Shown piece by piece: positions 1-6,682 of a DNA stretch of 17,020 nt. The stretch is from positions 2,028,506-2,045,525 of the forward strand of contig NC_017059.1 of NCBI RefSeq assembly GCF_000284415.1, in the 5' to 3' direction. Made by a program: the position numbers and the translations under genes. The notes below the pieces were generated by a model that worked only from the letters and a program-made list of their open reading frames with translations, was not told the DNA's origin and made no database searches. Each line of letters opens with the position of its first letter. The first letter of the stretch is position 1. The DNA comes from Pararhodospirillum photometricum DSM 122. GTDB lineage: Bacteria > Pseudomonadota > Alphaproteobacteria > Rhodospirillales > Rhodospirillaceae.

Positions 1-106
1 TTTTAGTCGAGGTCTCGACATCGAATTCATCGAGTCGAGTCCCATCCAAGACAACCACCCGCGTTTCCTCGGGGTGGTTGGCATCGATCAACATACGTTT
101 GGTCAT
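1..106 (-). CDS. rne: Ribonuclease E, N-terminal fragment (runs off the left edge)
   Basis: Reading the minus strand from the ATG at 104-106 gives 35 codons beginning MTKRMLIDANHPEETRVVVL, then a segment ending DEFDVETSTK at the window edge. This matches the start of alphaproteobacterial RNase E/G, where the opening is typically MTKRMLIDA..PEETRVAV.DG..L.EFD.E...K and leads into the S1 RNA-binding domain. RNase E is the main endoribonuclease for mRNA decay and rRNA processing and organises the degradosome. A GGAG stretch lies about 11 bases upstream of the ATG. Divergence from an amiC-like gene is a common arrangement in alphaproteobacteria and supports the call. Only the first few percent of the gene is present, so nothing can be said about its catalytic or C-terminal regions. 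The plus-strand reading of the same bases is a shadow. Confidence 0.88.
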   Translation of the reverse strand, partial: MTKRMLIDANHPEETRVVVLDGTRLDEFDVETSTK

Positions 107-888
107 TAGGAAGCCGTCTCCGCGGGACCGGATCCGGGCGTGCCGGGCGGTCGATCTGTCGGGATCGGCGGGTCTGGGGCGGGCAGGAGGCGGGAGGCGC
201 CTGGGGTTCCCCTCTCTTCCACGGTCCTCGCGTCCCCCCTCGGGGCGCGACGGCCTTCCTCCCGGGCGGGGACAAAGGCACGCTCTGGCGATGTGGAAGG
301 GAAAGACACGGGGCATGACCGGGAGAGAACAAAGAACCCGCGCATGGCGCCTGGGAAAGAACAAACGCGTCCCTCCAAGCCTCTGCGGGTCTATTCCTCA
401 CCATCTGCTCCATCGCATCCTTGATGCAGGGGCACCTTGCGCGGGGCGCCTTAACTCCTTGGGCCCGGGCGACCCGGCCGAAAGGAAACTGTTGTCGGTC
501 AAAACCGCTTGACGGATCCGGGCTCGACGCCTGTCCTGTCCTGCCCTCGGACAAAGCCATGGGCAAAAGACGCTGGCAGGCCACTCTTCCCGCTGTTCGC
601 AACACCTCCGGCTTGCGCCGCCGGGAGTCTCGAACAAGACCCATCAACGGAATCTCGCCCTTAGGATACTGCCCAGGCGCCCGGACCACAACCATCTTAT
701 TTTCCCTTTGGGGGCGGGCGGTGATATTTTAAGGGCAGAGGCCCCCGTGACGTGGCAGCAAGAAAATTTTCAGATTCATGGGATAGGAAGAGTGTGTTGC
801 GTTGGAATCTTGCAACCAAAGGCGCCGGTCCCTACAAGAGGCGCGCGGGGATGGGGATGGTATCCCAGGCAGGATCGGGTATACGGCG
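107..888. other. Gene-free leader and promoter block between rne and amiC
   Basis: No convincing gene lies in these roughly 780 bases. The open frames on both strands have low-complexity, Arg/Pro-rich translations with no domain-like pattern. The block must hold the divergent promoters of rne and amiC. AT-rich patches near 697-732 and 761-781 stand out from the GC-rich surroundings and are where promoters would be expected, but I see no good paired -35/-10 boxes. If rne starts from the AT-rich patch near 700, its mRNA would carry an untranslated leader of about 600 nt. Small inverted repeats occur, such as GCATC-ctt-GATGC at 415-427 and the palindrome GAAAATTTTC at 762-771. Long rne leaders are known in enterobacteria, where they mediate autoregulation. 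A similar role here is inference. Confidence 0.5.
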
Positions 889-1665
889 ATGACCGAAAGA
901 AGGCTGACAAGATTGAGCCGCCGTGCGCTCCTTGCGGGAGCGTCGGGTCTCGTGGTCGGCGTGTTCGCGGCCCGTCCCGGCTGGGCCCAAGCACGGGCGA
1001 CCCGACTGCGTCTCGGTCTCCAGGAAAAGACCACCCGGCTGGTGGTCGATCTCTCCGAGCGGGTGACGTGGCGGACCTTTGCCCTCGACGCCCCGCCGCG
1101 CTTGATTCTTGATCTTCCCCAGGTGGAGTTTGATGGCGCGAGCGCGCCCGCCGCCCTGGGCACCGTGCGCGCGGTGCGCACCGGTCCTGGCGACCCCGGG
1201 GTCTCGCGCGTCGTGATCGACCTCACCGGGCCCGCCATCGTCGATAAGGATTTTCTGCTCGAACCCCAGGGTGGCTTTGGCTGGCGCTTGGTGGTGGATC
1301 TGGTCAGTGTCGATCGCAGCGCCTTTCTCGCCACCGTGGGCAAGGTCCCGGTGCCCGTCGCGCCGAAGTCCGTGACTCCCGAACCCTCGACCCGCGCTGC
1401 GGGCCTAGCCCCCGCCCAGGGCGCTTTTCCCACCCCGCCCGCACCGACGGCCCCCGCGCCCACGTCGGGGGGCGTCCATGCCGAGGCTGTCCCGGTGGGC
1501 GGGCCCGTCGATCTGCGTCCCGGGACCCTTCCGGCTGGTGGTGGGTCACCAGCGGGGCGATTTGGGTGCCGGCGTTTTCCAAAACGGCGCCGACCGCCAC
1601 GTCCTCGGGCACCGGCCAGGAAGCCCCCGACACGCTCTTCCACGGCGCGCAGGCGAAGCCGGTGA
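889..1665 (+). pseudogene. amiC: Truncated N-acetylmuramoyl-L-alanine amidase: Tat signal and AMIN domain only
   Basis: The start at 889 gives a Tat signal peptide: SRRALL at residues 10-15, a hydrophobic stretch to about residue 28, and cleavage after AQA near residue 35. An earlier in-frame ATG at 802 would bury the signal and is less likely. Residues 36-145 form an AMIN domain (alternating beta-strand text such as TRLVVDL, RLILDLP, SRVVIDL, WRLVVDL), the septum/peptidoglycan-targeting module of AmiC amidases. A Pro/Ala-rich linker follows. In intact AmiC an Amidase_3 domain with zinc ligands begins here. Instead, from about residue 210 (near 1516-1545) the frame enters sequence antisense to an oxidoreductase and reads an Arg/Pro-rich tail to a stop at 1665. 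The catalytic domain is therefore absent and the product cannot cleave peptidoglycan. A residual septum-binding role is conceivable but unsupported. Confidence 0.78.
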
Positions 1666-2113
1666 CCATTTCGGCATGGACCGCGAGGGGCTTGCCGATC
1701 TTGCCGCTGTTGAGGCTGCGTGCCAGGGTCTGGACGCCCTCGGACAGGTGGGTCGCCGGGCCGACGCCCAGGTGCAGGCCCTTGGACTGGGCCAACTCGA
1801 TCAGGGCGCGGGCTTCGTCGAGCGAAAGGGCCAGCAGCTTGTCGCAGTAGACGTGCTTACCCGCTTCCAAAACGGTACGGGTCACGTCGGCATGGAAGCG
1901 CGACGGGGTCAGATTGACGACCACGTCGAGCACAGGATCGGCCAGAAGCTCGTCCAAGGTGGCGTAGGCCTTCACCTGATGGGCGGTGGCAAAGGCCGTC
2001 AACCGCTCTGCGTCAAGATCGAAGGCCCCCAACAGACGCAGGTCGAGGTGGCTGCCCAGGGTCTGCTTGTAAAGGTCGGCGACATACCCACAGCCGACGA
2101 ACGCGATGTTCAT
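1304..2113 (-). pseudogene. Truncated Gfo/Idh/MocA-family NAD(P)-dependent oxidoreductase
   Basis: The minus-strand ATG at 2113 is preceded by a GGAAGGATCC stretch. The product opens with a Rossmann motif (VGCGYVADLY, residues 6-15). It then has the family's strand/helix pattern (FDLDAERL, VVVNLTPSRFHADV) and an EKP-like site CDKLLALS (residues 90-97) in which Lys92 is kept but Pro is replaced by Leu. Homology-like sequence runs to about residue 191 (QIAPLVTH), after which the frame reads the antisense of amiC down to a stop at 1304. The intact part is thus about 1541-2113, and roughly half of a usual 330-370 residue protein is missing, including most of the C-terminal sheet domain. The gene follows the SDR gene on the same strand and may have been its partner in sugar metabolism. 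The original substrate cannot be told. Confidence 0.75.
1516..1553. other. Junction where amiC and the oxidoreductase are both cut
   Basis: To the left, plus-strand codons are AmiC linker up to about VDLRP. To the right, minus-strand codons are oxidoreductase up to LVTH. The changeover lies between about 1516 and 1545. An inverted repeat, GCTGGTG (1534-1540) and CACCAGC (1547-1553) around a 6-base centre, sits at the junction. No insertion sequence, target duplication or att-like direct repeat is seen. The exact breakpoint base cannot be fixed without an intact relative. Confidence 0.6.
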
Positions 2114-2159
2114 GCGGAGGATCCTTCCCGGTTTCCATCAACACCAAAGTGGGGTGTCC

Positions 2160-2173
2160 TGCCCCAAGGGGCA
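2160..2173. repeat. Short perfect hairpin between the SDR and oxidoreductase genes
   Basis: TGCCCC-AA-GGGGCA forms a perfect 6-bp inverted repeat with a two-base centre in the 153-bp gap. No T-tract follows on the minus strand, so it does not look like a terminator. The two minus-strand genes could be co-transcribed across it. Confidence 0.35.
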
Positions 2174-2266
2174 AGACGGTCCAAAAGGAGGACACGCCGA
2201 CGTGGTCGGAAGGCACGTCACCTGGGGGCCAGCGATACCCCCGAGCGCGTCGGCGGGGCCTTATGC

Positions 2267-3280
2267 CTAAAATGTGCGACGCGTCAGCCCTTCCGCCTTG
2301 GCCCAGGCGGCGGCGCTCTCCACGGCGTCCTTAACACCGTGGACCGCCGTCCATCCCAGGGCGCGCTGGGCCTTGTCGGTGGGGTAGGTGGCGACAAGGC
2401 GGTAGAGGTCCAGTTCGCCGAAGTCCGGGGCGGACAGCAAGGTGTTCTCCACCTTCTTGGACTTCAAGGTGGGCAGGTGCCGCGAAATCAGTTTGGCCGG
2501 GCCGGCCTGGAGCACGCGCACGCCCAGCGACTCCGGCTGGATCTCGCGCACGTCGGGCAGGGCCAGGGCATCGTTGTATTTCGCGAAAAAGGCATTCCAG
2601 GACAAGGTGTCAGGGCCGGCCAGATTGAAGGCCGTACCCGGCGCCACGTCGGCGTCCAAAGCGGCGGCCACCGCGGTGGCGACATCGCGCGGATCAATCG
2701 GAGAGCAGGTGCCGTTGCCCACCTTGCCGATGGTTCCCCACACCCGGTTGGCCAGCCGCTGGGCGAGGGTTCCGGCCCAGAAGGGGCTGCCCGGGCCCAT
2801 GACCACGGTGGGGCGCAAGATGACGACCGACAGGCCCTCGGCGGCGGCGGCCCGGCACAGGGCCTCGGCCTCGGCCTTGAGCACGGCGGCGCCCACTTCA
2901 TCGCCCAGGCCGGTGACCAGGGGCGTTTCTTCGCTGACCGCCCCCTTCGCCGAGCCATAAACAGTGCTGCATGAGAGATGAATGACCCGGCGCACGCCCT
3001 TGGACCGCGCGGCGTTGAGAACAGCCTGGGTTCCGTTGACCAGGACCTGACGGTCGCCGGCGGCGCAATGGACAATCGCGTCAACGCCGGTGCACGCCGC
3101 TTCCAGGGTGCGGGCATCCTTCACATCGGCCACGACGGCGCTCAGGCCCTCGCCCGTGGGGGCCGGCCGCCCGTCCACGCGGGTGCCCGCGCGCACCTGA
3201 GACTCGGGCAGGCTCGCGAGATGCGTGCTCACGTGCCGGCCCAGACAGCCCGCGGCGCCAGTGACCAGGATTGTACGCAT
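2267..3280 (-). CDS. Extended SDR-family NAD(P)-binding epimerase/dehydratase-like protein
   Basis: The 337-residue product starts at the ATG at 3280, which has GAGGGG about nine bases upstream. An upstream in-frame start at 3301 would run over this ribosome-binding site. The N-terminus carries the Rossmann motif TGAAGCLG (residues 7-14), followed by DAIVHCAA (67-74) and the strand HLSCSTVYGS containing the usual active-site serine (Ser105). LRPTVVMGPG (155-164), CSPIDPRDVA (192-201) and FNLAGPD (218-224) are typical of extended SDRs acting on nucleotide sugars or related substrates. In the active-site helix the sequence is AAVLKAEAEA. Lys135 is present, but the position four residues before it, normally the catalytic Tyr of YxxxK, is Ala131. 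The protein may therefore be non-catalytic, a regulator such as an NmrA-like sensor, or use another acid/base. The substrate is unknown. It precedes the truncated oxidoreductase on the same strand. Confidence 0.82.
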   Translation of the reverse strand: MRTILVTGAAGCLGRHVSTHLASLPESQVRAGTRVDGRPAPTGEGLSAVVADVKDARTLEAACTGVDAIVHCAAGDRQVLVNGTQAVLNAARSKGVRRVIHLSCSTVYGSAKGAVSEETPLVTGLGDEVGAAVLKAEAEALCRAAAAEGLSVVILRPTVVMGPGSPFWAGTLAQRLANRVWGTIGKVGNGTCSPIDPRDVATAVAAALDADVAPGTAFNLAGPDTLSWNAFFAKYNDALALPDVREIQPESLGVRVLQAGPAKLISRHLPTLKSKKVENTLLSAPDFGELDLYRLVATYPTDKAQRALGWTAVHGVKDAVESAAAWAKAEGLTRRTF

Positions 3281-3360
3281 GTCCGTTTCCCCTCTCGTCA
3301 CGTTCTTTGCTTGAGCCCTTCAGGCCAGGGGTCCCGGTCGGGGGGGCCGGCCTGCATGAT

Positions 3361-3382
3361 CTCCAGTCCCCTCAGACTGGAG
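3361..3382. promoter_or_regulatory. Perfect 8-bp inverted repeat upstream of the SDR gene
   Basis: CTCCAGTC, a 6-base centre, then GACTGGAG lie about 80 bases upstream of the SDR start on the minus strand. A TATATA box on the minus strand near 3435 could be the -10 of an SDR promoter, which would place this hairpin in the untranslated leader. It may be an operator or an RNA hairpin. No T-tract follows in either direction. Confidence 0.4.
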
Positions 3383-3504
3383 GATGATCTGGCGTGCCTT
3401 TCCGTCTCGAGGACCGGCGACGTTGGCGTTCTTATATACGATCTTAAACACGCCCGGAAAGAGATCACGCACAAGGCGACAGGGGGGAATCGGAGGACGG
3501 CGAA

Positions 3505-3544
3505 AAATAGGGAAGGCTGGGGAGGCAGGCCTCCCCAGGTCCCT
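3505..3544 (-). terminator. Terminator-like repeat copy A, 3' of the BMP operon
   Basis: On the minus strand the stem CTGGGGAGGC / GCCTCCCCAG (10 bp, 3517-3538, two-base loop) follows the stop codon of the BMP gene by about 20 bases. It is followed by CCTTCCC and then TATTTTTC. This orientation fits intrinsic termination of the importer operon. The same stem recurs at 8900, 9422 and 11746. Confidence 0.7.
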
Positions 3545-3557
3545 CTGGTCCGGGGGC

Positions 3558-4634
3558 TTACTTGGGCAACTCGCCTTGGACGCCCTTCACATACCAGTCC
3601 ATGGACAGGATCTTGGCGTCGTCCAGGGCCTGACCGGCTGGCAACACTTCTTCCCCAGCCTGATTAACCAGGGGGCCCTTGAAGGGGTGTAGTGTGCCGT
3701 CCATGATCGCCTTACGCGCCGCCTCGGCCTTTTCGACAATCTCGGGGGTCAGGGAGGGGTTGTAGGGGCTCATGTGCACCATGTCGGTGGCAAGGCCGCC
3801 CCAGGTGTCTTCAGACTTCCAGGTGCCGTCCAGAACCGCCTGGACGCGCGCCTTGTAGTAATCGCGCCAGTTGTCCACGATTGCCGTCAGGTGCGCCTTC
3901 GGGGCGAAGCGCGACATCTCGGTGGCTTGACCAAAGGCAACGATGCCCTTTTCCTCGGCCACCTGGACCGGGGCCGGGCTGTCGGTGTGCTGGGTCAGCA
4001 CGTCGGCGCCCTGGGCGACCAGGGTCTCGGCGGCTTCGCGCTCGCGCGGCGGATCGTACCAGGAGTTGACCCAGATCACCTTGACTTCGGCGTCCGGGTT
4101 GACGCTGCGCAGACCTTGGGTGAACGCGTTGATGCCGCTCACCACCTCGGGAATCGGGAAGGAGCCGATATAGCCAATGGTCTTGGACTTGGTCAGCAGG
4201 CCGGCCATCACGCCGATGACATAACGGCCCTCATAAAACCGCGCGGCGTAGGTCGCCACGTTGTCGGCGCGCTTGTAGCCGGTGGCGTGCTCGAACTTCA
4301 CCTTGGGGAACTGCTGCGCCACCTTCAAGGTTGGGTTCATGAACCCGAACGACGTGGTGAAGATCAGGTCGAAGCCATTGGCGGCGAACTGGCGGATGAC
4401 GCGCTCGGCATCGGCGCCTTCTTGGACGTTCTCAACGAACGCCGTTTGAACGCGGCTACCAAAGGCTTCCTCAACCGCCTTGCGGCCCTGGTCGTGCTGG
4501 TAGGACCAGCCGTGGTCACTGACCGGGCCAACGTACACAAAGCCCACCTTCAACGGGTCGGCGGCCTCGACCGGGGCGGTGAGCCCCACAGCCACCGCCG
4601 CCGCAGCGACCAACCGGACGATATTCTTTTTCAA
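3558..4634 (-). CDS. BMP-family (Med/PnrA-like) periplasmic substrate-binding protein of an ABC importer
   Basis: The 358-residue product begins with TTG at 4632-4634 (MKKNIVRLV), preceded by AAGGGAG at a suitable distance. A signal peptide ends at VEA-AD (about residue 24). There is no lipobox cysteine, so the protein should be free in the periplasm, unlike the lipoprotein PnrA/TmpC. The mature part shows the BMP-family pattern: LKVGFVYVGPVSDHGW with the ligand-loop GPVSDHGW, then FDLIFTTSFGF, IGYIGSFPIPEVV and GADVLTQHTDS. BMP proteins usually bind purine or pyrimidine nucleosides. The exact ligand here is not readable from sequence. It is the last gene of a four-gene unit, 37 bases after the second permease with no terminator between. 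Finding the binding protein last, with a TTG start, is slightly unusual because this component is normally needed in excess. Confidence 0.9.
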   Translation of the reverse strand: MKKNIVRLVAAAAVAVGLTAPVEAADPLKVGFVYVGPVSDHGWSYQHDQGRKAVEEAFGSRVQTAFVENVQEGADAERVIRQFAANGFDLIFTTSFGFMNPTLKVAQQFPKVKFEHATGYKRADNVATYAARFYEGRYVIGVMAGLLTKSKTIGYIGSFPIPEVVSGINAFTQGLRSVNPDAEVKVIWVNSWYDPPREREAAETLVAQGADVLTQHTDSPAPVQVAEEKGIVAFGQATEMSRFAPKAHLTAIVDNWRDYYKARVQAVLDGTWKSEDTWGGLATDMVHMSPYNPSLTPEIVEKAEAARKAIMDGTLHPFKGPLVNQAGEEVLPAGQALDDAKILSMDWYVKGVQGELPK

Positions 4635-4671
4635 AGGGGTGTCTCCCTTTCCTCTGGACCGGGCGCGACGC

Positions 4672-5598
4672 TTACCGGTCGGGATAAAACTCCTTGCCCA
4701 GGCAGGCCGGCGCGTTGAGCCGGACCCGGGTCGCGTCCCGCGAGATCAGGACCAGGACAAGGATGGTGGCAAGATACGGCAACATTGACATGATTTGGCT
4801 GGGAACCTGGACCCCCAGGCCCTGCGCGTGGAGTTGAAGGATGGTCACCCCGCCAAACAGCCACGCTCCGGCCAGCACCCGCCAGGGCTTCCAGGTGGCA
4901 AAGACCACCAACGCCAGGGCGATCCAGCCGCGCCCAGCCGTCATGTTTTCCACCCACATCGGGGTATAGACCAGCGACAGGTAAGCCCCCGCCAGTCCGC
5001 CCAGCACCCCGCCAAACAGCACCGCGCCATAGCGGATCCCCAGCACCGAGTGGCCCAGCACATGGGCGGCATCGTGATTTTCGCCCACGGCGCGCACGAT
5101 CAGGCCGGTGCGGGTGCGCGACAAGCCCCAGGCCACCAAGGCGATCACCGTCACCGAGACGTAGACCAGCGGATCTTGGCCAAAGAGCACCGGGCCAATG
5201 ACGGGCAGGTCACTCAATCCGGGCACGGAGAGGCCGGGCAGGGCGGTCAGGGGCGTGCCAACAAAGCTCCGCCCGACAAACGCCGAGAGCCCAATGCCAA
5301 ACAAGGTCAGGGCCAAGCCGGTGGCTACCTGATTGGTCCTGAGACTCAAGGTCAGCACCCCAAACAACAAGGCCATGAGCATCCCGGCCGCCATCGCCGC
5401 CAGGATCCCCAGCACCGGATTGCCGGTGGCCACCGTGACCCCGAAGGCACTGACCGCGCCCATCAGCATCATGCCCTCGACCCCCAGATTGAGCACGCCG
5501 GCCTTTTCCGTGACCAGTTCGCCCAGGGCGGCCAAAGCCAGCGGCGTGGCGGCGCGGGCCATGGCACTGACCACGGCGCTCAGGGTATCGGCATCCAT
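4672..5598 (-). CDS. ABC importer permease, nucleoside-type, second subunit (YufQ/NupC-like)
   Basis: The 308-residue, very hydrophobic product starts at the ATG at 5598, one base before the stop of the preceding permease. The start at 5625 would overlap that gene by 26 bases and is not preferred. The text contains the BPD_transp_2 signature of this family, EKAGVLNLGVEGMML near residue 31, in which the NLG.EG.M motif is diagnostic. It also has SLRTNQVATGLALTLFGIGLS and the ATPase-contact loop TRTGLIVRAVGEN. Eight to ten membrane segments are expected. It forms the channel heterodimer with the adjacent permease. The NLG.EG motif is shared with purine-nucleoside, autoinducer-2 and branched-chain amino acid permeases. 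The BMP-family partner downstream points to nucleosides. Confidence 0.9.
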   Translation of the reverse strand: MDADTLSAVVSAMARAATPLALAALGELVTEKAGVLNLGVEGMMLMGAVSAFGVTVATGNPVLGILAAMAAGMLMALLFGVLTLSLRTNQVATGLALTLFGIGLSAFVGRSFVGTPLTALPGLSVPGLSDLPVIGPVLFGQDPLVYVSVTVIALVAWGLSRTRTGLIVRAVGENHDAAHVLGHSVLGIRYGAVLFGGVLGGLAGAYLSLVYTPMWVENMTAGRGWIALALVVFATWKPWRVLAGAWLFGGVTILQLHAQGLGVQVPSQIMSMLPYLATILVLVLISRDATRVRLNAPACLGKEFYPDR

Positions 5599-5599
5599 C

Positions 5600-6682
5600 T
5601 CAGGCGTCCTCGGGCAGACGGGCACGAAAGCGCACCCGGTATTTGATCAAAACGTCGGCGGCCAGCAGGAAAAACAAGATCAGGCCTTGGAAGACCCCGG
5701 TGACGGCCAGCGGCAGGCCCATCATCAGTTGGACGGTCTCGCCGCCCAGGTAGGTGAGCGCCATGAACAGGGCGGCGACCAGGATGCCGACTGGGTGCAG
5801 CCGGCCCAAAAAGGCCACGATGATCGCCGTGAAGCCGTAGCCGGGCGAGATGCTGGGGGTCAACTGACCGATTGGGCCCGCCACCTCGGCCAATCCGGCA
5901 AACCCCGCCAAGCCGCCCGAGAGCAGCAAGGCAAACCAGATCAGGCGGTTTTGGCGAAAGCCGGCATAGGCCCCGGCGCGCGGCGCCAGACCCATGACCT
6001 TGATTTGAAAGCCGAGAAAGCCCCGTCCCAGCAGCAGCCATACGGCCCCCACCACCAGCACCGCCACCCCAACCCCCAGGTGCAACCGGGTACCCTCGAT
6101 CAGCAGAGGAAAGGTGGCCGAGGCGCTAAACATGGCTGTTTGCGGAAAGTTGAAGCCGCTCGGGTCGCGCCAGGGGCCATGCACCAGCCAGCTCAAGAGC
6201 AACTGGGCCACGTAGGTGAGCATCAGACTGGTCAAAATTTCGCTGGCATGAAAGCGGGTGCGCAGCAGGGCGGGGAGGGCGGCCCAGGCCATGCCCCCCA
6301 CGATCCCGGCGACGATCACCGCCGGCAACACAAAAATGCTGTCACTGTGGCCCAGGGCCAGGGCGACGCCGCCGCCGGTGATGGCGCCCAGGGTCAACTG
6401 GCCCTCGGCGCCGATGTTCCACACCCCGCCGCGAAAGCCGACGGCGAGGCCAGCGGCGATCAGGGCCAGCGGCGCCGCCTTCACCCCCAATTCGGTGAGG
6501 CTGTAAACGCTGCTAAGGGGCGTCAGGAAAAAGGCCGACAGCGCTGCCACCGGATCCTTGCCCAGCAGGCTGAACAGCAGCCCGCCCACAAGAAAGGTCA
6601 GGGCCACGGCGGCCAGCGGTGCCGCCCATACCCACACGGGCGAGGGCTCGGGCCGGGCTTCAAGGTGGGGCAGGCGAATCAC
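5600..6682 (-). CDS. ABC importer permease, nucleoside-type, first subunit (YufP/NupB-like)
   Basis: The 360-residue product starts at the ATG at 6682, overlapping the stop of the ATPase gene by four bases (ATGA), which implies translational coupling. A cytoplasmic N-terminus of about 18 residues precedes the first membrane segment. The family motif GVWNIGAEGQLTLGA (near residues 86-100) is clear, as is FHASEILTSLMLTYVA and the coupling-helix region FQIKVMGLAPRAGAYAG. About ten hydrophobic segments can be counted. Together with the next gene it builds the membrane channel. Its greater length relative to its partner is normal for this subunit. No frame disruption is seen. Confidence 0.9.
   Translation of the reverse strand: MIRLPHLEARPEPSPVWVWAAPLAAVALTFLVGGLLFSLLGKDPVAALSAFFLTPLSSVYSLTELGVKAAPLALIAAGLAVGFRGGVWNIGAEGQLTLGAITGGGVALALGHSDSIFVLPAVIVAGIVGGMAWAALPALLRTRFHASEILTSLMLTYVAQLLLSWLVHGPWRDPSGFNFPQTAMFSASATFPLLIEGTRLHLGVGVAVLVVGAVWLLLGRGFLGFQIKVMGLAPRAGAYAGFRQNRLIWFALLLSGGLAGFAGLAEVAGPIGQLTPSISPGYGFTAIIVAFLGRLHPVGILVAALFMALTYLGGETVQLMMGLPLAVTGVFQGLILFFLLAADVLIKYRVRFRARLPEDA

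Noticed and set aside
2..109. Plus-strand open frame ending FGH-stop that resembles a protein C-terminus with an ACT-like look
   Set aside because: The opposite strand reads a much better match, the RNase E N-terminus, over the same bases.
27..695. A 222-residue minus-strand open frame in front of rne
   Set aside because: The translation is Arg/Pro-rich with no domain pattern, it overlaps the rne start in another frame, and it has no ribosome-binding site. It is explained by high GC content.
1478..2974. A 498-residue plus-strand open frame
   Set aside because: It is antisense to the oxidoreductase and SDR genes, crosses the junction, and has a Gly/Gln/His-rich translation typical of a GC-rich shadow.
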